Below, one piece after another: positions 10,777 through 21,065 of a stretch of DNA of 64,000 nucleotides. Positions within the stretch are counted from its first letter, which is position 1. Each line of letters starts with the position of its first letter. The DNA is taken from contig OY754329.1 of NCBI GenBank assembly GCA_963573305.1, forward strand, positions 15,095,200 to 15,159,199, read 5' to 3'. Origin of the DNA: Pyrrhosoma nymphula. Its lineage: Eukaryota; Arthropoda; Insecta; Odonata; Coenagrionidae. A program made the translations under genes and the position numbers. The notes below the pieces were generated by a model. It searched no databases, was not told the DNA's origin, and was given only the letters and a program-made list of their open reading frames with translations.

Positions 10777-11858
10777 CAAGACGTCATGAAAATAATACTC
10801 CGCTTCACAGAGTAAGACCTTGTCTCATTCCATTCGAAATGTTTTTTTAATTGGACTGTAGATAGTTAAAATCTATATATCTTCAACGTTAAAATCGATT
10901 GTAATAATTTTTGTTAAATTAATGATTTTGCAAAATACCTCGATACATTTGTAACACCTCGGGCAATTCTCCGGTAGAGTTTCATTCCGATGAGATAGTA
11001 TTCGCTAAAGGAATTTTTTGTGTTTTTCTAACACTAAGTCAGTCGTTCATCATCAATATTCCGACATAAGAGCACCAATCAGGAATTGGTTTTCAATATT
11101 ACTCTTGAGATAGTATTACAATCGCATATGTATTTCGCGACCACCTTGGATTGAAATGGAAATACACTTTTGAGATGTTAGATTGGGGCTGACGTCAACT
11201 GCTTTCACAAATATGAAAGTTATATGATATGTTCCAAAAATCTCAAAACTGAAGGCGCCATACCAAAAAAATAAATATTAGTGTTTAGAAATTTAATGCT
11301 ATCCATAAATTAACGTTTCTGGCGCTATTTGAACTATAAATGGATTCTTAGTGAGCATCATTCAGGAATTTTCTTATTCAACAATGCCTTCATGAAAGGG
11401 GTAGGGTTGCATAGACTCTTTGGAAGTTTGAGAACTGGGGACTTTAAAATTTACAGTCACGTACACGATACGAACTGCCTAAGGAGTTGCCATCCCTGTC
11501 ATGAAGAATTGGCGGAAGTTATACAAGAAATATAACCAAAGCGCAGGTGATGAAAAAATTACGACGGAAGCCGTGATGTGGAAAGATTCATGCTCCTTAA
11601 GCCCTGAAGCAAGGGTATATTGCAACGAATGAATCCTTGCTACTAGCGACTGAGGGCAAAAAATGGATGAGTAGATCTAGAAACTACTAGTAGTGCCTTG
11701 AAAAAAATCTATTCTTTTTTAAGTTGACTGCCAGTAAATCATTTATTAAGTCAATACATTCCAAATCAGTAACAAAAAAGTCATCCATTGCCGTCAAAAG
11801 CTGATCACAACTTTCAACAATTACTACTTGTGATTGTGACTGAGATTAAGAGACTTAT
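10777..11858. other. No recognisable gene or element
   Basis: AT-rich sequence. A 68-codon frame at 11329-11535 shows no domain. Nothing else recognised. Confidence 0.45.
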
Positions 11859-12583
11859 GGCCGAATTTATAGTCGTTAACCAGCAGTCCCACAGCCCCTA
11901 GCAGGCTCCTTCGTCAAAAACGGTATTTATAGTCAACTTTCCACCCTCAGCAGCCCCCTTAGCCTCTCCTAATTCTGGCAGGAGATGTATGCTCCACCAG
12001 GGGCCCACTTATCGAAAAAATAACACAACAGATATAACTAAAATAACTCTAATGAACGTGCATAGCCTTAAATGAATAATTTTGAAGATTTGATGTTAAT
12101 AAAACAACGGTAAGAGTTGCTCTTAATCGATAAATATATAATGTGACGCCAGACTCATTCCAAGGATGTTCATATACACTCGCAGCATATTTTTTCCCAC
12201 AATTTCTTCTTCTTGTGGAAGGAAACTGCGTCCGTTTCCTTACTTTCCACTATATATTTATGCTTAAACACCAGGTCACACAAAATCTTCTTCTCCACAC
12301 CGTTGAAGCTATTTACACGTCGATCGGCCATCTCAATAGTTTTCATGCTGCGTCTGGCTCTTTATTTATCCGTATCCATGTTGATCACGAGCGTTACCAC
12401 TGAAGCATTTGAGCTACGAATTCCATTTCCCGCCGTTTGTAGTCCTTAGTTACCAGATCTAACCCCCAACCATCCCCTACCTAGCAGCTCCCTTAATTTT
12501 GACTATAGGACGCACAATTCAAGGGGCCTGCTGGGTAGAGGATAGATAAGGAGACTGCTAGGTAACGACTATAAATACGGCCC
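11859..12583 (-). mobile_element. PIF/Harbinger-like non-autonomous element
   Basis: The termini are inverted repeats of about 30 bp: GGCCGAATTTATAGTCGTTA at 11859 and, inverted, TAACGACTATAAATACGGCC at 12563-12582; both continue into a CAGCAGTC/GACTGCTA block. Flanking TTA (11855-11857) and TAA (12584-12586) are compatible with a decayed TWA target, but a direct duplication is not clear. The interior has a minus-strand Myb/SANT-like exon (12170-12346), the kind of accessory DNA-binding protein PIF/Harbinger elements encode. The DDE transposase itself is absent. Confidence 0.65.
12170..12346 (-). pseudogene. Myb/SANT-like DNA-binding exon of a Harbinger-type element
   Basis: A 58-codon minus-strand frame from an ATG to a stop. 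Residues 12-50 contain FNGVEKKILCDLVFKHKYIV, then ESKETDAVSFHKKKKLWEKI, which matches the pattern of Myb/SANT-like domains of the Myb_DNA-bind_5 type: an acidic/basic start, LL-x-LV-x-KY, E-x-K-x-TDA, K-x-K-x-x-W-x-x-I. In PIF/Harbinger transposons such a protein helps transposase bind the element ends and enter the nucleus. The frame stops just after the first part of the domain, so it is either the first exon with its continuation lost or a truncated copy. Assignment is by pattern only. Confidence 0.6.
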
Positions 12584-12691
12584 TAAAAATCTGTAATTCG
12601 TCCCGTCTTCATGCTAAGATTTGACAAATATTAGGATGACAGTGCAGTGGAAGTAGAGCAATTACAATATCTATGAGCTGACTCACTCAGT

Positions 12692-12820
12692 GTTCAACCC
12701 GAAGGTTGTTTATTGATAAGTGTTAGTAGAGCTCACCCCGTACTATTCCATTTGCGTGTGCAATTCACACATTCAAGGAAGGGAGGGTGGGCAGTTCCTT
12801 TCCCCTGGGCCACCTGCGAT
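12692..12820 (-). repeat. tRNA-derived SINE, body fragment (antisense)
   Basis: The reverse complement shares blocks with the fuller SINE at 20839-21065: AGGTGGCCCAGGG, TGAATGTGTGA, CGGGGTGAGCTCTA and CAACCTTCGGGTTGAA. The tRNA-like head is missing, so this copy is 5'-truncated. Confidence 0.75.
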
Positions 12821-15250
12821 TTTCCACGAAGTTTTAACAATCAGAAAGTCACTCCGCGAGGATTTTCGGAAGGGGTGTTCAGAGAGGCTTCATCCGTATG
12901 CATGGGCTATGCTGAATTTATTTTTCTCACCATTACCTTAAATATGCTAATCCTTGGCATAAAACCTAGAATATCTTACGTAAGGAAATGGCATCGGATA
13001 TCACATTAATTTTACTTGAATTGTGCGTCAAAAATACCGGGAAACGCATAATCTAACGCACCTAAAGTGTGGTAAGATAAATGGCTAACAAAATCGTAGC
13101 TTGCTGCTACAGCGACTTTCCCGCAATATTTTCGCTGAGCGACGGATGACATAAACGACAGAATTCGCGCCAAATAAAAGCCAATGCAGTGTCATAATTA
13201 CGGTGAAAAATGTAATCTCCTGTTTCCAGCGTTAAAAAAACCACGGCCAATTTAAAACTAGATAACCCGAAATAAGTTGAGGTATTTGGATGTATATCCT
13301 ATAGAAACCTATAGATTAGGAGATCGATGAGACAAACGTGGAGGAATCACCCGACTTTACTGCCCAATATTGCACGTACACGTCCAAATAAATCATTAGC
13401 ATTGCAACATATTGGCTCTCAACTCCCTTCCCTACTGCAATGAAAGCAAATGGGCCCAACGACATAAAACTCTCAGCAGATTACAGTCGCCTCTATCGCT
13501 GACAATAAATAAAGCAGCTACAGCTTTGCAACGCACACCGGTAACCGAGATGGAAAAACATCCATTTCCGAAGATGGCGTCCGCTTGTCGTATGTTATGC
13601 AAGTCGGAACGAGGGTACTTAAAGCGAAGGTTTTTGTGTGTAGCCGGATGGAGATAGCCAAATGTATTGAAACGGGGATAACGGATTGGCGCATAAATGC
13701 ACGACAAGATATATGGGAAAATTAAAACAGGAGGAACTTCCACCACTTGGCTAGTTGTATTTTGGTCCATTCAACGAAAGCCTAAATAAAGCAAACCACC
13801 AACATGTTTGAAGTGGCATCGTGTGTTGACCTCGAGAGTCTACTGGTAGCCCCAATGAAACATGATATATTCACAACAATTGCTGTTGTGCTTTTGGTAC
13901 CTTTACCAGATTAAAACTCGTTATTAAGTGGTAAGTGTAATGATTATCATCATTCATTTGCAACATTGCTCTTTGATTCTTTTTTATCTGACCTGAGTAG
14001 TCGGTACACCCTAACAAACGATTTTTTTATCTGGACTACCAATTCCAGGAGTGTACATGTACTCTAAGGAAAGGTTTACCGACGAGTGCCTTCCTGTAAA
14101 CTCTATTGGATGTATATATACTAGTGTTAATTAGTAAATTAGCAAAAAAAAGCATGCCAAAAAAATGGAAACTGAAATAACCTGAAAAAATTTTACTTTA
14201 TTACATATTACTCAATTTATACACAAATTTTTATACTTCAGCTTGGATACATCACCTTTGATGAGGTACACCTATAGAAATGCTCCTTAAAACTCTCTCC
14301 GGTATATTTTGTTAGCTCCAATGGTGGAGAGCATGTTTTACAAGACATTGCAGCAGCTTAATGCGTTTGAATTTGGGGTGGGCTTTGAGAGATGATCGCC
14401 ATTCCTTAGTTACTGATAGGATGATGTGCAGGATCGTGATTTTTGCAGAGGTTTGGGGATGTTGGGGGATGGGAGAAATATAAGTTTAATAGACAGCGCA
14501 TGCGCCCAAGCACGTGATCCATTTTACCGTTATTACGTAGCCATAATACGTCTAGGTCTAGTCTATATTATAAAACAGAGTAAATTATTTCTTTCGTCAA
14601 GCAACACTTGGGAATTCTAAGTTTTTAAACAGAAAAACTCGATCTTCCAGGGCTTAAAATATTGGGATTCTTACGTTCGAGGGGCTGACGTTAGCGCAAA
14701 TCGGAATATTTAACGCACATAAGTGCACAACAATGAATGGAACGACGTACACAGGAGAAAAGTAATGCTATCTGTCGGCTATGAGCACAATGCAGGTACG
14801 CAGTAGTCATGACCGAATGTTTTGAAAATAAATTGCAAATTCGCTCAAGCTAAAAACTCGAAAAGGTAAGGTTTTTCAGAAAATAATAATCGATAGAATT
14901 ACGTACCTAGTAACAGCGATTTATTTTAATTTTGGGCTGCCAATTTTAGAAAGTCTTTATGTTCATGAGCAAGTAAAAAACGTTTTTCTCAACTACTAAG
15001 CCTAAGATGACGAAAAATCTAGAAAGAAACAATGCCGACAGTTATCACGTCAAATCGAAGAGAATACGTAATGTTAGTATAATTCATTATTGCAGTTGTT
15101 GTGTGTGTATAAGGAGTACTTATACCAAAATATGAAACTAAAATGTTTCAAAAATACGGTGGTAAATTATGAAAAATAAAAAATGGTTACTTATTTGACA
15201 GCTAATGTCATTTGCGACAGAAAAATAAAATGAGTTTCTCAAATACTTAA
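12821..15250. other. No recognisable gene or element
   Basis: About 2.4 kb without a supported feature. Around 13412-13770 both strands are open for 80-110 codons in moderate-GC DNA; neither product shows a domain, and opposed open frames are more likely compositional. A short hairpin sits near 14250-14275. Confidence 0.45.
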
Positions 15251-15837
15251 GGTGGTTCCACCGTGAAATGACTTAAATGCCATTTTATTCATATTCTGTC
15301 TACTTGTAGAAAAAGTTGTCCTCTATCTGAAATGAACAACAAAATAATGCCTTTCCACGCTATTTTATTCTATAATTGAACTTGAAATTACATGGCGTTC
15401 AATGGGGGAATGAGAGAAACACGGGAAAAAACAGTATTTTTCCATAAAATGCCATATTCGTGGAAAACTGTCTCTAAGAAGGAAATAATCCAGATAAATT
15501 GGATAAAAATTTAATATAAGGAAATATATAATATATAACATAAAAATGTAAAGGCATCTTACCTCCTCATTTTTCTAGTTATTGAAGAATTAATGCCGTA
15601 ATTGAAGTCAAAATTCGGTAATTCGTAGGAAATGGCGCCGCAGTCGGCTCCTATGGCTGGAAAAAAGTACTTATTTAAAATACTTTCGAGGAATAATCTG
15701 TATATTTTGTACCTTTATACTTTTGGGTTTCTGCAGGTAACGCATTGCATCAGTGAAAGAAGGATTTTTTGGACAAAATATCCAAAAATGTGGAATTTAG
15801 AATTGGTTTTGACTCACACAGTCGCGGCGGAACCTCC
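15251..15837. mobile_element. TTAA-flanked MITE, copy 1
   Basis: The left end GGTGGTTCCACCGTGA follows TTAA (15247-15250); the right end TCGCGGCGGAACCTCC precedes TTAG (15838-15841). The ends form imperfect inverted repeats (GG.GGTTCC.CCG.GA). A second copy lies inverted at 51843-52405 with shared internal blocks such as AATGCGTTACCTACAGAAAC-like sequence, AACTTGAAATTACATG and GACAGTTTTCCACGAA on one or the other strand. TTAA targeting suggests the piggyBac superfamily, although the ends do not start with CCC. Small frames inside are not conserved as protein. Confidence 0.75.
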
Positions 15838-16913
15838 TTAGGTACTTAAACCAGTGGTCTAGAAAAACAGTATATTATGATATCTATAACAGTAAAACAG
15901 TAGCACCAGCAAAAATTTGTTGATAAGCAAACGGTAACGGTAAAGATTTGAAATGCTGATATTCATTTTACATAAAAATGTCTTACTAATGCTACGAATG
16001 CATTTATTTTCTCCACGATTCCCTATCGACTCTTCACTCATTTCGGGTTGTCCCAGCCGGTTCCGAGGTACTCATTTGCGCGGCGAAACATTAATTATGC
16101 GCATGTATTTAGGAAGTAATAAATCGGAAGATTATTATTCTTAGACGGGGCCGGCGCACCCATGAAAGAGGGAAGTGAAGTTTTTCGGATATCTCGAAAT
16201 TAACGGAAAACTCCGTCCCATCTGCTGCAACGAGACTCTCTGCTGCTGGACTTCTCCTCAACCAACTTTCTTCTCCACCCTCCCATATATACCAGCGCCT
16301 CCCCTCCCTCTCCTCCTCCTCCTCCTGCCTCTCCCCCCTCCTCCCCACATCTTCATTTCCAATCCACTGCCTTTGTTCCATCCACTCTCCAGTCATCGGT
16401 GGAATATTCTTATTCCTATAGAGTCATCATCAATTTTACTTAAGTAAAGGAAAAGTGTACCTACAACAGCTGAACGTCCCAAAAATGTACGCTCATCAAC
16501 AATCCGTAATTTCGATTCTACGTTTTATTATTCAGAAAAAAAATATTTCCAAAATTCATAAATTGATTGATCACAAAATCATTCGTCATGAACGAGCGAC
16601 GATACCTCTTAATAACGGACAGTGAATTCAAACACAGTGTCAGTTATTTCCGTTCTCTTTACCCAAATCATTCTGGTCTTACGTAAAAATAATCCAGGGT
16701 AAATGCTCAGATTTAGTCTTTGACGGGAAAAAGTAACGAAGTAGTCACTCAGTATTTGCATAGCAAATGCATTAAACTACTTCTTTCAATGTGTATACTC
16801 TAAGTACAACACCATGGACGACACAGACATTCCTGTCGTTTGCAAACCGATGGGTGCATCAATTATACAGCGCGATGGGATAATGAAACATTTACACACC
16901 ATTTTAAGAAACA
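15838..16913. other. Spacer with pyrimidine-rich tract
   Basis: No gene recognised. A CT-rich low-complexity tract (CTCCTCCTCCTCCTCCTGCC and neighbours) occupies about 16286-16345 and causes opposed open frames on both strands. Confidence 0.5.
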
Positions 16914-17344
16914 ATTGCCCAATGCCAAACGATATACCTGAAGGAGTGCTCATGGATTTGACTCCACATATCACTCCACTTATACAGATTAAATTTAACA
17001 TTGAGTCATAATCCGAAGGTTAAGTACCGCAAGGCTGGAAAATAGCCAATGTCACTTCAATAATGAAAAAAGAAAACAAACATGACCCAGGAAACTACTG
17101 GTCAATATCGTTAACATCTCTACCATGCAAGATTCTCAAGCACACAATTGTAGGTAATTTCTTGAACTTTTAGGATACTTCCACAACTATCAGGAGTAGT
17201 TAACACGGCTTTCGGAAGAGTATATCTTGCGAAACTTATGCTGAACTCTTCCTCCATGATATTTTAAAATCAGATGAAATGATAAAGCAAGAAAACGCGT
17301 TCTTTCTAGACTGCAAGAAAGCTTTTGACCAGATTCATAAAAAA
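16914..17344 (+). pseudogene. LINE reverse transcriptase fragment (N-terminal half)
   Basis: Decayed CR1/Jockey-like RT in shifting frames. It reads DIPEGVLMDLTPHITPLIQI, then GWKIANVTSIMKKENKHDPG-NYW-SISLTSLPCKILKHTIV, then SCETYAELFLHDIL and ENAFFLDCKKAFDQIHKKIL. These match the expected order P-x-G-I-P, W-K-x-A-x-V-x-P-I-x-K-K, NYRPISLTS, the QxGFRxxxSCxTQL region, and F-x-D-x-x-K-A-F-D with the first catalytic Asp. Stops and frameshifts make it non-functional. A palindromic element interrupts it at about 17345, and the LINE resumes at 17765; the YxDD region is not visible between. Confidence 0.75.
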
Positions 17345-17364
17345 ATATTAAATTTTTTCCCTGG

Positions 17365-17395
17365 CTGAGGAAGGGCTTACGTGCCCGAAACGTTC
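17365..17395 (+). ncRNA. Hammerhead-like stem motif, copy 3
   Basis: CTGAGGAA, 4-bp stem GGGC/GCCC around TTACGT, then GAAACGTTC. Same layout as the other copies but a different stem sequence. Confidence 0.4.
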
Positions 17396-17612
17396 CCTGT
17401 AAGCCTTCTCTCTTTTATAAAAAATATTTAAATATATTATATTCTCAGAAAACGCACTCGGCGAATAAAAACACAAATATAAATATTGTTTTAAAAACAC
17501 AGGCACACGGAAATAAAAAGAAGGATACTCACAATATATTTTACGGGACGTTTCGTCGGTCAGACCGTCATCGTCGGCAACAAGAGACCCTTGTCTCTTG
17601 AGTCCCTTGTTG

Positions 17613-17643
17613 CCGACGATGACGGCCTGACCGTCGAAACGTC
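17613..17643 (+). ncRNA. Hammerhead-like stem motif, copy 4
   Basis: CCGACGAT (one change from CTGANGAN), 5-bp stem GACGG/CCGTC around CCTGA, then GAAACGTC. The inverted partner in the left arm (about 17544-17573, minus strand) carries the same blocks. Confidence 0.4.
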
Positions 17644-17764
17644 CCGTAAAATATTTTGTGAGTGCCATACGAAACATCTGTGGAATTGCATTAAAGAAAC
17701 TATAATATATAATGCAAATATAGGGAGGTTTTCTGATGAAAAAGAGAAAGACAGATGCATCTTT

Positions 17765-18035
17765 TGCTCTTGTTAAGCCACCACTCGAATACGCCGCGAG
17801 TATTTGGTGGGACCCTGAACTAAATGATTTAATTCGCTAAATAAATTTAATGCAAAAGAAATTCACATATTTTGTTAAAAACTGCTACAAGCACACAGAA
17901 AGTGTCACACAGGTGATGGACACGGAGAATAGTATTTTAATGCCGCGGTATCTATCTAGAACTTACAGGAGTGGCAAAATGAGAATGCCGAATGAACAGG
18001 TACAAAAATTCCTTCTTTCCTCCCACCATTAGTGA
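17765..18035 (+). pseudogene. LINE reverse transcriptase fragment (C-terminal part)
   Basis: The plus strand reads ALVKPPLEYAASIWWDPELN, then LIR-stop-INLMQKKFTYF, then VKNCYKHTESVTQVM. This is the thumb/C-terminal region of CR1/Jockey-like RTs (LV-RP-LEYASSVWDP, QRRAARFV, SVTxML). It continues the fragment at 16914-17344, is in the same orientation and is followed by a matching LINE 3' end at 18143. One stop and a diverged tail show it is dead. Confidence 0.75.
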
Positions 18036-18142
18036 TTATAACTCGAACAGAGTGCGACACTACCTTGAGAAACATAGTTAACGCACAATTAACCTCTGTT
18101 CTCTCCCACTTCCCTTCCCCAGTTCTCCCACCCTTTCCAGGG

Positions 18143-18205
18143 CTGGTGTCCTAACACCCCCTGCCACACGTTTCTGCGGCGGCTTGCAGGGTATCATGTA
18201 ATAAT
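18143..18205 (+). repeat. LINE 3'-end cassette, copy 1
   Basis: Blocks CACCCCCTGC, a GGCGGCTTGCAGGGTAT stretch and CATGTAATA recur at 63351-63413 and, antisense, at 35292-35350. It lies about 110 bp after a CR1/Jockey-like RT relic, so it is probably that family's 3' UTR. Confidence 0.65.
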
Positions 18206-19322
18206 AGATCATGAGTTCTGGGACGAATACGCGTATGATCACTTATTGTTAGTAGTTCGACGTTCTCAATAACCACAACCAGTCTCCTTTATTTTCAGTA
18301 ATATGCCATTTAACTCGAATAAAAAATCCTTTATGTTCCTTGGTAGCTTAAATCAAAGCGAGAAGAACTATAAAAAATATTACTCTTACGAGTCGAATAA
18401 CAGATGAAAATGGGGGTTATATGAGAAGATCCCAAAATAATAACCCTTCGTTGAGCTTAAGATACCCTTATTTCCCACCATAAGCATGAAATTACAATTT
18501 TCAGTTTATTTCTTGCACTTTATTAGCATATATATAGTCTTTTATTAGCAAGTTTATATTGGTTATCAAGTGAACGTAACCGAATGTGTTTTTTTCATTA
18601 CATAGGAATGTTTTGCACTCAAACTGATGGCTCTTATGCCGGTAACACTTTAGAACAGGAATCTGGTTAAATATGAAGCAGATTCTCTAAGCGTCAACAG
18701 AAGCTTATCACGCGCAAAATGATGAATTCTCGATGGTAAGGTGTAGGTCAATGATAAATTGCTGAGCAACCCGATTGGGTGGAATTAAAGAAATTAGAAA
18801 TAAATCAGGGAGAAAAATGTATCCTCGGATACGATAGCAACAATAGGCGACCAAAAAGCAGCTGAAGCACTAAGGTTTAAGCTGACACTGTCCTGATTTC
18901 CCACTCTATCACGTCATATCGTGATCGGAAAACATGGAATTTAACGGAGTTGAAATGATTGAGGCAATTAATGGCAATAATAACACAGGAAGGCATTCCG
19001 CGAACGGTGTCAATTCGTGACCAGAAGCTGATGAGAGATTCGCTTATTGCGTGGTGTGGTCAATACGGACACAATCCCAATTAGATCACATTAATTTTCC
19101 AGGTGTGCGCTTTCACACCGGCGATAGTCGTTAGCATTCCAATCAAATGAAATTCCAGTGATTGCAATTCGATGGGAGCGCTAACTGCGGGAAATTTCGA
19201 TTGTATGACTCGAAACACGCCAAAATAGGAAGTAATCGCAGGAATTTCCCACCATTAGGAAAGGGTGATGCAGATCTACATTTCAATGATAACAACTGGG
19301 ATACCTTTAATTTATTTGCAAG
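18206..19322. other. No recognisable gene or element
   Basis: About 1.1 kb of AT-rich spacer. Nothing recognised. Confidence 0.45.
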
Positions 19323-19440
19323 TTAAATTTTTTTTCTGTTTGAATTCGATTGATTCTTCATCTTCCCCAGCAAACCTTGTGTTCGTCCATTTATGTGTAT
19401 CTATCCATTTCTGTTTCCTATGTTTGTATGAATTTATTCG
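19323..19440 (+). repeat. Repeat tail, partial copy of the SINE-like family at 19691
   Basis: Shares TTTTTTCTGTTTGAATTCGA, TCTTCCC, TGTGTTCGTCC and TTTCCTATGTTTGTATGA with 19769-19880. It lacks the tRNA-like head. Confidence 0.6.
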
Positions 19441-19690
19441 CGCCTTTGAGCGTCATGTTTTCCAATGACTGAGCATATTTGGCCATGTTGGCTCTTTTCT
19501 TCTTCTTCGGCTACGCGTGCCATTAAACACACTGTTCACCTCTGTATTTGTTGTATGCCTGTATTCCTCTTTACCTTTCCTCTTCTACTAGTGTTCGTCT
19601 CCTACACGGTGGGTCCCGTGCGCGCCATCTTTCGGCCTCTCTAGTCGGGCATGGAGTGTGTATAATCCCCCGTCGAATTCCGCAGTTAAA

Positions 19691-19880
19691 TGAGTAACCT
19701 GGCTGGTGTAACTAATAGCATGCCTGACCGGAAATGGGGATTTCCGGATTCGTATCCTGGATCAGGCGAAATTTTTTCTGTTTGAATTCGACTCATTTTT
19801 CATCTTCCCTACCAAACCCTGTGTTCGTCCTTTTATGCGTTCCTATCCCTTCCTATTTCCTATGTTTGTATGACTGCCTT
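19691..19880 (+). repeat. Second tRNA-like SINE family
   Basis: The head (19691-19768) has an A-box-like TGGCTGGTGTAAC and a B-box-like GGATTCGTATCC, the internal RNA polymerase III promoter layout. The tail (19769-19880) is shared with the partial copy at 19323-19440. The two copies are about 330 bp apart in the same orientation. The B box is diverged, so tRNA descent is an inference. Confidence 0.5.
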
Positions 19881-20836
19881 TATATATACTTATACGCAAG
19901 GGTCTGACAATCACATTACTCCAATGGTTATACATTTCACCCAGAGCACTCTAGCGGTCAGGCGCTAACTATCAGCGCGACAGCGCGACACTCTTTAATT
20001 GAATATATCTTGCAGATTTAAGTGGGAAATTACCTATTTATTTCTCAGGGGAAACTTAGAAAGGTAATTGCATAATCAATTCTGCATCCTGAAAAATTCT
20101 GGAACCAGATTGCAGCGCGATAATGACGTCCAGTCCTTCTCTTGGCGTGTTCGCAGTGTACTTTCTCGGCCATCTTCTTTGTTTACTTACGGTTGCGATG
20201 GCGATGTCTCGTGTTGTCCCAGGTGCATTTTAAATGGACACTGATAAACGTCTTACAACAAAAGCAATAATTACTGCATTTTTTCACAAAAAAATAAAAT
20301 ATTTATGGCATAAGCATACACTCTTTATCTTATTCACGCATACGTATTTTTCCATTTGCACCTGAAACAATTGGCGCTAGTAGTAATATCCATACAAGAT
20401 ATCGCAATACCGTCAGGCCCTTGCTTATACGTGAATAAAAAAATATTTACCTTTCATCATACTCTACATTATATACCGCAATCCGTTTGATATATATACG
20501 CATAAGTTCATTTTACTCTCAGTGATCGCGCATTTATTTAAACAATCAGCGCATGTAAACAACAATTATGCTCTCCCACCGCTTTTTCTCCCTTTCGGTC
20601 TGATGCCATTTAATTAGGGGATGGAATGTGTGTCCGACAAGTTGCAGGAATATCTTAAGGTGATAGAAACTGAAAGCAACAACATGGTGCGCATAGGCAA
20701 GAAAACAATAAATGAAACTATCACACGAATTGAAAGGAATTCCCGGGTTATTCTGCGTTATTATTTCCCAAACCTCAAGTATAATAACATCTTTTTTTGA
20801 GACCATCGGAATTTCACATTGCCACTCTATTCAGTG
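19881..20836. other. No recognisable gene or element
   Basis: About 950 bp of spacer. An 86-codon minus-strand frame (20546-20806) has no recognisable domain. Confidence 0.45.
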
Positions 20837-20838
20837 GA

Positions 20839-21065
20839 GCGTGGTGGCCTAGTGGGTAGAGCGCTTGGCTATTGATGGAAGGGTTCCGGGTTCAAATCCG
20901 GGTGAAGCCTTTGGACGCCCCTGAACAAAATATTCCCCAGAGTGCGAGGTGGCCCAGGGATACGAACTAGCCCCCCGACCCTGAATGTGTGACATTAACA
21001 CGCCTGTGGCTTAGTCCGGGGTGAGCTCTACCCTCAACTATCCAAACCAACCTTCGGGTTGAATC
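20839..21065 (+). repeat. tRNA-derived SINE, near-complete copy
   Basis: The tRNA-like head has an A box TGGCCTAGTGGG (20845-20856) and B box GGTTCAAATCC (20889-20899) at the spacing of a pol III promoter. The body continues AGGTGGCCCAGGG, TGAATGTGTGA, a GTCCGGGGTGAGCTCTACC block and CAACCTTCGGGTTGAATC. Body fragments recur antisense at 12692-12820 and 35801-35915. It is non-coding and is copied by a partner LINE's machinery. I do not call a functional tRNA because the head runs straight into the repeat body. Confidence 0.8.

Larger units (their letters stand above)
17345..17665. mobile_element. Palindromic element(s) inserted in a LINE
   Basis: Two parts. At 17361-17400 lies one stem motif: CTGAGGAA, GGGC/GCCC, GAAACGTTC. 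At 17527-17663 is a hairpin with arms of about 58 bp; each arm has TTTTACGGGACGTTTCG or its complement and a CGATGACGG block. A smaller hairpin (CAAGAGAC/GTCTCTTG) forms the loop. LINE sequence lies on both sides, so this unit appears to have entered the LINE, possibly replacing the middle of its RT. Confidence 0.6.

Noticed and set aside
13412..13770. Opposed 81- and 112-codon frames
   Set aside because: Both strands are open, no domain is visible and no splice context; composition explains it better.
16175..16447. Pro/Leu-rich 90-codon frame
   Set aside because: Translation of a CT-rich low-complexity tract.
20839..20910. Functional tRNA gene
   Set aside because: The A and B boxes are present, but the sequence runs directly into a repeat body shared with other copies, so it is a SINE head.
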